DNA of 64,000 bases from Sinohyriopsis cumingii (Eukaryota; Mollusca; Bivalvia; Unionida; Unionidae): contig CM068839.1 of the NCBI GenBank assembly GCA_028554795.2, forward strand, positions 14,725,220-14,789,219, in the 5' to 3' direction. A model generated the notes under the pieces. That model was not told the DNA's origin and did not search any database. It saw nothing but the letters and a program-made list of their open reading frames with translations. Positions 27,601 to 39,600 of the stretch are shown here, in pieces; position 1 is the stretch's first letter; the number at the start of each line of letters is the position of its first letter. Both the position numbers and the translations under genes were made by a program.

Positions 27601-30600
27601 TGACTGTGCTGATGTGTAATTAAATCCTAATACATACATAAATGCATACATAAATAAATATATACACACACAGACACACACACACATATACAGTCTTCAT
27701 CAATCTTGATCCAGTGAATATCATCAGGTGATTTTAAATGTTCTTTTAACACAGCCATGACCTCTGTAACATCCTGTATTAAGTGATAGCAAAATGTATT
27801 CCATCCTAATTCATTCTTAAGTCCTATTATTTCTCTACTAGGCAAAATAAGAAACAGAGTTCTCACTATTAGAACTGACTTTTGAATCTGATTTGACAAA
27901 TCGTTTTAGCATACATTATGTGAAGCATCTTTCAGCAACTGTAACTTTTCTTTCTGATGATTGGATACTGCTGTCTTGTCTGAACTGGGAGCATGGATGT
28001 CACTAAATTTATGTGTGATGACAAATGCAACAAACAGTCTTATTGTTGGCCATTGTTTAATGACATGGATGGCAGCATATCACTGGAATGATTAATGGCT
28101 GCAGGTCTTAGATCTCTGACTACATCATCTATGAGATGCGTCAAAAGAACTTACTAAAGTGCCTGACTTGCTGGAGAGGCTTTATTGCTGTGGACAATTG
28201 TTGTATTGAATACAATAGTTGATACATCAATTACCATAGTAGCTAATTATTGACATTTGTAATTTTAGGTTTGTCATAACTTGTTTGGAATGCAATAACT
28301 GACATTGAATAAAATAGTTCCAAATTAGAGACAATATCAGACTGAAAAACACAGTCTGGCAATTTAAGTACAGTGGTTGTGACCCAAAAAAATTGTGAAA
28401 ACTCCTACGTCACAAAATGAAAAACTTTTGCAATTTTTTATTTTACTGTCATGACAGGGTCTATGGCATGACCTGTTATACCTGGAACTGCATTGTAATG
28501 ATGGAGAGCTTTAATTAAAAACGTTCCCCCCAAAACTGAAACAAAAATAATGAATCAGGACAATAATTGAATGGGGATGATTAAGGAATAGAACAAGCAA
28601 TGTGTTTATTTATATTGGGAATAACTATGTAAACAATAGGCCACAGATTAAATTGTCTTTCACATTTGAGTTAGAGACCCCTTAACACAAAAGATAATAT
28701 TTGTACATGTTAAACAAAAAAATGTAGGAAAGATTTTGGAGCAAAAGTAATTGTAATTTTTGGGGGGAAGATGAAATAGTAACACTGAAAAAAAAAGAAT
28801 TTGTGTAAATATGTATTTATAAAGCTTTCCAACAACAGGAGTCAGGGGTATGACAATATGACTGTACTTGTTAGGACTATTCAGTGTGAATTTCCTAACA
28901 GATGTATTTAGGACTTTTCATTGTGAATTTCATCACACATGTATTTAGGACTCTTGAGTGTGAATCTACTAACAGATGTATTTAGGATTCTTGAGTGTGA
29001 ATCCACTAACAGATGTATTTAGGACTCTTGCATGTGAATCTGCTAATAGATGTATTTAGGACTCTTGAGTGTGATTCTATTAACAGATGTATTTAGGATT
29101 CTTGCATGTGAATCTGCTAATAGATGTATTTAGGACTCTTGAGTGTGAATCTGCTAATAGATGTATTTAGGACTTCTTAGTATGAATCTACTAACAGATG
29201 TATTTAGGACTCTTAAGCGTAAATCTACTAACAAATGTATTTAGGAGACTCATGAGTGTGAATTTACTAACAGATGTATTTAGGATTCTTGAGTGTGATT
29301 ATTATCTACTAATGGATGTATTTAGGACTTCTGAGTGTGAATCTACTAACATATGTATTTAGGACTTCTGAGTGAATCTACTAACATATGTATTTTGGAC
29401 TTCTGAGTGCGAATCTACTAACGGATGGAACTTGTACACATGTATACATAACTAGGTACCCTCAAATGGAGCTGATGGTATTCACAAAAAATTAAAAACA
29501 AATAATCATTATAAAGATAAAAAAAATCAGACATCTCAGATCAGCACAGAAATAGAAATAATTCTTTTTTTAATTACATAATTCGACAAAACTCAAACTT
29601 TTGTACACTCCCTTGTAGTGTAGGAATATTCAATGTGAATTTCCTAAGCGACGTAACTTGTACATATTGAGTATTTTAGAGTTTTTTATTTCAGGGTAAC
29701 CAGGAAAACAGAGCTGTGATTTATGACAAGAAGGTTATTGACTACATCAATTTCATTCTCAGGGCAGGGGAGTTGGGTAACTGCTCACCAGAAAAGGTTT
29801 GCATTTGTTTACATTTAATAGATGAAAGCAATGAAATATCTTCTTTTGATGATTAGGATGGTGATGATGTTAACAGTGATTATGCTAATGAGTGGAAGAT
29901 TTTTTTTTAACAAATGACATTAAAAAAATGTAAAAGTTTATAAAGGATGAAAGCAATGTTAATGATGAGTTCCAAAAAGTTTTATTTTCAGTGATTCTGC
30001 TGCAGTACCTTGTAGATTCCACAATTTTAGTTTATAAAAAATCTACATTTCTTACATTTACAACACAATAGCTGAACATAAACTTCTCTATAGTTGACAA
30101 CCCATGAAATAGACATCTGCATGTATTGTTGCTGCATTTATTTCACAGTTGTTGTGTAATTGCATATAATTTTAATACCAGTAATATATTAACTGCTACT
30201 TCTGGATTGTTCACCTTTTTAAAGATGCTAAGTCCCAAGTCCCGGCTACAATATTCCCTCCTCCAATTAGTAATTAGATAGTACAAGGCCAAAAGAGAAG
30301 ACATCCCATATGTTTTATATCCCATATGCTGGACATCCCATATGTTGGACATCCCTTATGTTGGACATCCCATATGCTGGACATACCATAGGTTGGACAT
30401 CCCATATGCTGGACATCCCATATGTTGGACATCCCATGTGCTGGACATCCCATATGCTGGATATGAGTAAGGAATCAGCTCATGTTCTTTTCTATCCAGT
30501 CCTCCGATGATGATGTCTTTTTTTTTTTTGTCCTTGGACTAACTTGTACTTACAGGTTGATGTAGATGTTCAGTGGAATTCAACTTCATTGTAAACTTTG

Positions 30601-33600
30601 GGCCTCTTTTCAATGAAAACATTCTATATGGTTGCATTTAGTCATAATCACCCCAGCTCTTACTTGAAAGGGTTTATTGGTATTCCTTTTCATTAAGTAT
30701 AAAGGGTTTTTATGCTTTGTCTTGCAAAGTGGTCCTTCACATAAAGTTTTACCCCTCGAAAACTAGTGTTTGGGTAAGTATTGCCCACCCAATTTTGGTT
30801 CCTGTTTATTTTGTTGTAAAATATTCTCTTTCAGCATATAATTGCAAAGTGAGGATAAGTGCAGGCATAAGAATCTGCCTGTGGGACACTCACCCACCTA
30901 TTTATCTTGTACAAGACTATTGCATGTGGAAGGATGCAGTGTTGGATCTAGCAGAAAGTGCAGAGGTAGGAAGAAGGGTCTCATTTTCTCCTCTTCTTCA
31001 CTGCATGACTCCCTCCATTCCCAGGAGTAGTGTAGGTCATTTCCTGTCTTAGTGCTTTCCATGGTTATGAAATCATCAAATGGCCTTAGAACACTGACAT
31101 TCGAACTTATACAGGAATAGATCTCCCAAGGAGGAAAAGTGCTGGTACCTAATAAGAACAATTTGCTCTTTCCTCCAAGCAGGAAGAGCAGCAAAAAGGT
31201 TTTGTTGACTCTAGTTCTCATTAAGATTTTAATGGTGTTAGGTACCAGGCTTTCAAGCTCCAACCACAGATCACAGGGCATTGTTCTGAGTAATCATCGA
31301 GTAATTAGATGTTAGATTTTAATCTACAGTCTTAGGACAATGATTGGGTTGACACCTCCTCCCTATGTTTCTGCTTAATCACTATGGGAATAGTGAGTCA
31401 GGTTTTGCTTGCTCATCTAGGGACGGGCATTGGATCAGCATCTCCCTTATTAATCTCCTAATAGTTGGGATCCACACTACCTGGTAGTGAGTCTTCCCCC
31501 CCCCCCCATGACATGGTTCTCTGCTTTGGTTCCATGGTACATCAGCTGAAGCAGCCATAGACCCTTTACAACCCCTCCAGTGTTGTCCAACTAAAAGGGG
31601 ATGGGCCACCACTCACCTAGATTGTCAAAAGGGATCACTGATCCCATTCTTCAACAATGTAAGATCATACAGTTAGTCTCAGTGCCCCCCACTTGAGAGA
31701 TTACAGGATGTTGAAAGCCCCCCTGATAACATCTCATTTTCCAAATAAGGAGAAGAAGAATAGTCCTGTTTTGCATTGGGGGGGGGTGCTCACCAGTTAT
31801 TATGTACTTTTGAGAGAGTGATGTATGTAAGGTGAAGTTGTTTGCATTTAAAACATGCACAATGGAGAGAATGTTGGCATTACATTAATGTAATATGGAT
31901 GATATTTCTTTGGATATTGTACTTTGGGATATTGTACATGATCTAAGCACACTGCTAACTAAAATGACTGCTCCAGTGTGCTAAAAAATCAGCCTGAATT
32001 AGTCTAAAGTACACTCTCCATAGCAGCTATTATAATAGGAAAATGAATTTTGCCAGACTAGACAATACCATCTTCTGAAAGTGCAATGAATGAATTACCA
32101 AATATATGCTATTTACCTCTGAAGTTCAAGAAATGAAATGACCAAGTGGAGCTAGCACATTTTTGAAAGGTGCACATCTGGAGTAAGGCCAAGATTTGTA
32201 CTCTATAACCCATATTACAACCATCAATCAACCACTAAAATAAAGGGAATTAAAGGTTCTTTGAACTATACCTAAGATATTTAAGGTCTTTTTTAAATAG
32301 CCAGTAAAACCAGTGAGGAAAACCAGGGAAATTCTTTTTCTTTAAAATTAGGGTACTAAAATTGGAAATACTGTCTGGGATTTATTCTTATTCAGATCTG
32401 TTGCTCCTGCACTCAGTGATTTTTTTCAGGAGCTTACATAGAAGTTTTTTAGGAGCCAAGAGGCTGACAGAGCAAGGGGGTGGTCTGTATACTCTTCTCT
32501 ATGGTCACTGGTTTCCATTTCTTGTTATTGGCCCATTTAATCCTTTAAGCCCCACCACCACCTCCTCCTGGAGTCAGGTGCTTTCTACGTGGGAATGTTG
32601 GCCTCTTGCCCAGGCTCATCTCACAGTCTAATCTTTTGAGGCCCCAGAACTTAATGCCCAGACCCTGCTTATAATAGCCTCACATGCCATTCTAATTTGT
32701 ATTGCCTCCATCTGTTTTTTGAATCAGGAATCATAGTCTCAACAGTTTTACAGCATTTGTTGGAGACTGGTTAAAATGTAAAGGCAAACTCTTTTAATGT
32801 CCATGGCACTCTCTACCTCTGTAGAAATGCCTCTTTGGAGACTTCCAAGGTGTTGCTGGAGAAAGACAAATACCTCGTGACAGCTATATTACTGGATGAA
32901 GAGATGCTCTTTGGAGGTCTTATCTCATCTGTGGCAATTACTCTGAACCTGACAAAACTGACCAAGAAGTCTGCCCACCCTGATCAGTGAGTGCAACCTC
33001 CTCTTAAGTTTTTCAAACAGGATCAACATCAACAGCCACACAAGCAGTCCTGTTTCAAAGCTGACTCCCATCTATCCTCCTCAGATGAGGTGCTTATAGA
33101 GGCAAAGGGAGTAAGTCTTCAGAGTCAGCTGCAGGGACTCACATGCCTCCAGTACCATCTTCCTTTTCTCAGTGTTCAGGTAGATACCTTACTACCTCTT
33201 TTAGATGCCTGGTTAGGTATCATGGACAATATGTGGGTTCTTTTCACTTTATCAGGCAATTACAGACTTTCTTTCCAGACATTTCCTTTTTGTGGACCCA
33301 ATCTTGTTTCACCAGTCCACACTGGTTCATCTTAGGGAAGAGGGCACACACTTCTTCACAAGGTGCAATATAAAGTGTGCCAAATGACCAAAGTGTGGTT
33401 TTATTCCATCATCTATTTGGTGTTAAACAAGGTGGAATGTTTATTTCATAATTGATCTTTACACCATAAACAAATTACTGCAGAAATAACATTTCAAGAT
33501 GGAAACTACTTCCTTGGTGAGGAATGTCATAAGTCTCAATGTCTGGATAGTCTCATTAGCTCCTCAGTGTAAGTACCTTCATGTCCTCATTTTCATGCAA

Positions 33601-36600
33601 GACTAAAAGTACCTTTGGTTTTTTCTCTGCTTTGAGCTGTTTCAATTTCAAGATCACCTCAACCCCAAGAGCCTTTACTGGGGTGATAGGGGTTCTCCAT
33701 CCTGCAGTATTTCAATGACTGGTTAATGCACAATGTCCTTTGAGATACTTGTCTGAAGGACCTATTCATCTCTTGGTTGACAGGGACTCATCTGTGTCTA
33801 ATCTCTAACCTGGAGAAGTCAGATCTTAAACCTTCTCAAGACTTCAACCATGTGGGAATGAATTTACTCACAAAGCAAGGAAGCCCCTGAATTGCTCAGA
33901 TTCTGGCCTTCATAGTGAGTTTTATGGCCAAGACTTCATTGTCAGCTTGCCTCTATCTCTCTCCAGGGAACTCTGAGTGCATGTGTTAAATTAGTTCTCC
34001 TGGGAAATTTCGTTTGTGTTTCCTCAAGTTCCTGATTCTGACAAACTGGAGATCACACCAATGACCTGCTATCACCATGGATTCTCCATGGGATTTAATT
34101 TTCATTACCACCTGAGTTGGCAGATAGATTGCAACCAGTTTCTGACTACAAGTCCTGACTCACACCATGAAAATACTACTCCTTCCTGAACTCAAATGCA
34201 GATTCAGGATGAGGTGATGACCTGAATGCAGAGACGGTAGTTCCTCAGGGACTGTGGTCTCAGGAACAATCAATCCTTCATTTAATATCTACTTCTAAAC
34301 ACTTATAGGTCACATTTATACCAATACAAAAGAAAATGTTTTGGAAGTAATGGTTCCAAAGATTGGTATAAGTGACCACTTTTCAATTTTTCTAACATGT
34401 AAAGTCAATGGCAAATCAACAAAAAATAATATCCATAAATCCATTACTTATAAATCTTTTCAAAACTTTGATACTGTTAAATTCCTAGAAGATCTGAAAC
34501 AGATTCCATGGAAATCAGTCCAAATCTTAGCATTAGGAAATCAAACTGAATATAGAGTTTGGAGGAATAAAGTTAATAAAGTGATATGTTAAGCCAAACA
34601 AGCACACTACAAAAAAGTGCTGGATGAAAACCAAAATAACCCGAAAGCTATCAGGAAAGTGTTTACAGGGTTTGGAGCAGGCAAATGTAACAGTAAAACT
34701 GAAATTTTATCCCTCAATCATAAGGGCATTTATACCGATAATCCAGATGACATCTCAAATATTTTTAACAACAATTTTTTGTTCAAATTGCTGAAAAACT
34801 TAAAGAACCCAAAACTTCATCTGATCATCTGGAACTCAAACATTTGTGTGCTAAAAACCTACCAAACAATATAAAGTTTGAAATTCCTGAAATGAGTCCA
34901 GAATTTGTCTTGAAATATATTATAAAAATTGATGATTGTAAAGCTACAGGACTTGGTATGAGTGGACCAAGGCAACTAAAGGTAGCTGCACCTACAATTG
35001 TAGAGAGTATAGCTTTCATTTGCAATCAAAGTATTGGGTCTAATACGTTTAAAAAAACATGGAAAACTGCCAAGGTTATACCACTGCATAAAGCAGGAAC
35101 AAAAGATGATGTAAATAACTAAAGACCCATCTCTATCCTTCCTTAATGTCTCTCCAAATTGCTAGCAAAACTTGTACACGATTCTTTTCTCAAGTATTTA
35201 AACACTTATGATCTTATTCATGATAACCAGTCTGGCTTTCACCAGAATCACTCCCGTGAAACTGCACTTGTATTTTTGATTGATAAATGGCTGAAAGCAT
35301 TAGATCAAGGAGAAATGGTCGGCACTTTTTTTTTGTTGATTTTTTTAAAGCTTTTGATCTTGTAGACCATGAAATTTTGCTTGAAGAACTAAAAATCTAT
35401 CAGTGCAGTGAAACCTCCCCAAACTGGTTTACTTCTTACTTAACTAACAGAGTGTGCAAAGTATCTTTAACTGGTCAACTTTCTCAAAGTAAAAATATTA
35501 ATTGTGGAGTACCACAGGGTTCTATCCTTGGACCTCTGTTTTTCATTCTATTTATCAACGATTTACCTCTTAAGATTAAAACTTCAATTTCTTCTACTGA
35601 CCTCTATGCAGATGTTAATACACATTCTGTGATTTTCTTTTGATCCTTTATATCCCCCTTTGACTGTAGTTGCAGATTTTCTTTTGATCCTATATATTCC
35701 ACTTTGACTGTAGTTGCAGATTTTCTTTTGATCCTATCAGTCCTCCCTTTGACTGTAGTTGCAGATTTTCTTCTCTTCCATTTTAGGGAAAGAGAATGTT
35801 CTGTATCTACTATTAAGGGTTCTAAGGCAGCCCTTTCTAATACTCGTAAGTTCCCAGCAGGTGTTGCCATTAGGTAATTCGAGCATCAGAGACTGGTATC
35901 TCACTCAGTAATGCTAGATGGAACATTGTATGTGTTCTTTGGGCCTTATTTCAACCCTGTTATTTACCTTCAGTTAGCTTTCTTCAAGAATCCCACTCTT
36001 TAACACAGTTTTCCTGATCTCCTTAGCATCAGCGATTTGGAAGAGTGAAATTCATGTCTTTTCAGTGGGAAAAATAGTTGTTTAAGATTAAGTGGTAATT
36101 GTAATTTGATTTCTCTTCTTTGCCAACCCAGGTTTATGGCTAAGAATCAGCTCCATTCGTTAGCTCCACCATTACCTATTGAGATTCCCAGTCTCAGTTG
36201 TATCTGCACTGAGGATCATCAGTCGAGTTTGGGTGTTATGGTTTTATGCAACTTCATCTAAAAGAAAAAGTATGTCAGAATTGTCTCTCCTTCCATCTGA
36301 AGGGTTCCTCTGATATTTTGCTATTCACAATTCCCAGGCCTATGAAAGGACCTTATCAGTAATGTACCAGGACTGACCTTTCTTTCATGAGAATTATTCC
36401 CAGAAACTTCTGGCTATTGCTGCATCTTGGACATATTTAAACCACTCTTTGAATGATGTAATGTGAACCACCTTTAGGCAATCTCACTCTACCTTATCAT
36501 CCTTGTAACTTGATCTTTGGCACACCAGAGTGAAGGCATTTAATTGTAACATGTGGCCAAATCATCCAGCAGCTTACAACAGGAAACACTTCTACAGTAA

Positions 36601-39600
36601 GGGTAAGAGCATTGGTTTCTTACACCATTTTTTGTTTTTGAGGTCATCAGCCTCCCTCCTAACTGGTAAATTCAGCAATGCTATTATAACAAGTAATATA
36701 TTATTTATGTTAATATGTAGCAGGGGGTGGGTGGGTGAAAGTAATTTTATTGCTGTAATACTTAGCTGCTACTATTGCAGCAATTCCCTCCTTCTACCAT
36801 GCTCTGATGTCATGTAGCCTTGGTCCAAGTCAGCAATTCCCTCTTTCTACCATGCTCTAATGTCATGTAGCCTTGGTCCAAGTCAGCAATTCCCTCCTTC
36901 TACCATTCTCTGATATCATCAGCCTTGGTCCAAGTCAAAAGAGGAAGATATTCCATATGTTGGATATGACCCCACTAGTAGCATGTTCATGTTCTTTTCT
37001 TTCTGGCCTCCCAATTACTAGTTACTAATTGGAGTAGGAACTATTTTAGCTTGCACTGGGGACTTAGCATCCCAGTAAAGACTAGCAATGCAATAGTAGC
37101 AGGTAAGTTATTGTATAATGAAAATTAATTTTACCTCCATTTACACACAAATGCACACACACTCACAAATAACTACCTTTCTGTTTTCACCTTTAGGTGA
37201 TAGACCTCCGTATGATTATATCATCCCTCATCTTGTCCCTCATTGAGGAGAATGGACCTGGACCATCACAGGTGGCAAAGGTATATATAATCTTATATCC
37301 CCATTTATCTTAACCACTGATGCTGCCAACTATTCACTGAGGTCATATATGGAGCCTTGTATCAGATCTTGGGATGCATGTCTAGCACAGACTTGAAAGT
37401 GTGTGTGTGTGACTTAGCTTTAACAATTTTTCAGTCATATTGCTACAGTGTCTGCTGTGTGGCAGTTTATAGTGATGTCTAGCACTGGGACATCATACTG
37501 CAGACATGTGAGTTGATATCCCACACAGTCACATTATTCTGCCTCCAGGCCCACCAGTCCTTACATTAACCTCTTAATTTACTTATCATGGAATGAAGTT
37601 CCTTAGTCCTAACACTAACCACTTTATGCTTAGTGCTTAGTTCAACAGCTGTTATTACCATTTTTATAATCTTTGGTATGACTCAGCCAGAGTTTTAACC
37701 CATGACCTCCCACACCCATTGCTTATGCTCTAACCACTTGGCCACCAGAGTGGTCAGACTTGAAAGTGTTACTACCAGTATCAAGAATTGTTTGTCTAGT
37801 GATTACAGAGTGCTTCTGTGATATGGTGGTTGCTTTGGAAGCTAACCTTACTCTGTGTCAAAATTTTCTAAATTAATTTTAATGCTAAAAATAACATCAC
37901 AGTACTGTAAGTTGATGTGGAGAATTTAATCATAATTTACACTCATCCAACATGGATAAAAGTAAACTGCTGGATCCCATTGGATCTGTGTCCTTAGATG
38001 CCATTATAATGATATACAACAATCCTTCCCAAGTTACCAAACCAATAATGTTTGTTTGCATGCATACTTTTGTCTGGTGAAGACTAAACATGTATGTATA
38101 TCCACTTTACACATTTTTACCCACTGTATACATGCATGTACTGTTCAAAGTTATAGTGTATCCTCATATATGTACTGTACCAACACTGTATATTTTTACC
38201 CACTGTATACATACATGTACTGTACAAACACTATACATTTTTACCCACTGTATACATACATGTACTGTACCAACACTATACATTTTTACCCACTGTATAC
38301 ATGCATGTACTGTACAAGCACTAAACATGTTTATCCACTGTATACATGCATGTACTGTACCAACACTTTACATTTTTACCCACTGTATACATGCATGTAC
38401 TGTACCAACACTATACAATTTTACCCACTGTATACATACATGTACTGTACAACACTATACATTTTTACCCACTGTATACATGCACGTACTGTACAAGCAC
38501 TATATATGAATATCCACTTTATATTTTGTTAAGACTCTAGGTCTAAAATTATATAACGGAAAGAAAGTGAAAACCAGCAATTTAAGTAAAAACAACAATC
38601 CTTTTATTTCTCTACAGTACAGTTTGTCAATATAAGACACACAATATTGTAAATTAAATCCCAAATAATCATCATTGTCCTATCACAAGTACAAAAATAT
38701 AGAATGTTCAGAATGAGTTCCAATAGTCATGAATGTCCTGATATTTCAACAATGATACAATCCAGAATGTCTTTGAATGAGAGAACAATCCAAAGTAATG
38801 TATTTATCCAAAAGTCAATATCACTTTAGTAATTTCAATGACTATTTTAAATAATTAATTCCTCTTGAAATATATTCAGTTTCAACAACACAACTGCTGG
38901 CACTGACCATGGATTCCCACAGACTGGCATGAAACAGGAATGAACTTTTGTTTATCAGATCCCTATTTATAAACATTTTCACTTGACCTAGACATGTATC
39001 ATTCCAATGGAAAATTCCAATCTAATTGTAAACAAGACTGGGCCTAGAATGTTCCAAATTCAAATGCTTGATAAACAGTCTGTTTTCAACTTGGCTATAT
39101 AAACATTCTGTTTGCATTATCTAGAGTACAACTTACAATCATGGACAAAAGTTAAGTTGTTGTTGCTGTTGTAGTGTTTAATGCCATTTTTTAGCACATG
39201 ATAGGCTATACATGGCGGCCAGTATTAATGGTGGAGGAAGAACCCGGGAAAACCACGGAAAGAACCATCGACCCACGAGAAGCTACTGGCAAGCTTTCTC
39301 ACATACCCACATTGGCCGAATCTGAAACTCGAACCCACGCAGACAGAGATGAGATGGCAGTGATCCGTAACGGAGAGCGGCTACTAAGGAAATTCAGAAC
39401 ATACATTCCTCTTCAGTTTAAAAAATTATGTTCAGCCATATGTGGACTACTGTAATGTAATTTGGGGTAATGCCTCTAATTCAAACATAACAATATTTTT
39501 AAGACTCCAAAAGAGGACTTGCCATTTAATTCTAGATCAATGTATAGACAATTTCCAGGATGCAATGAATAATATAAAGCTTTTAAAAATACATGAAAGA

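Larger units (their letters stand above)
30190..37115 (+). mobile_element. Large decayed DIRS-like (tyrosine recombinase) retroelement
   Basis: The ends form an imperfect inverted repeat of ~90 bp: left at about 30200-30290 (gatgctaagtcccaagtccc, ctccaattagtaa), right at about 37010-37110 in reverse. Inside, in order on the + strand, are a Gag-like region with ISAG and CL residues, RT and RNase H remnants in the DIRS style, and a tyrosine recombinase region with a LASAIWKSEIH motif. Frames are heavily broken. A LINE (34311-35640) and another repeat (32089-32365) are inserted. The DIRS call rests on remembered motif style. Confidence 0.65.

Noticed and set aside
27627-27899. 90-codon minus-strand frame
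   Set aside because: Its C-terminal part is the translation of a CA microsatellite, and the rest shows no motif.
30898-31860. Minus-strand frames of 69-127 codons
   Set aside because: They overlap the + strand DIRS-like remnant and have no family resemblance.
38056-38540. Three overlapping open frames of 64-158 codons
   Set aside because: They arise from the 44-45-bp minisatellite, which lacks stops in several frames. The predicted proteins are only repeats of the unit.
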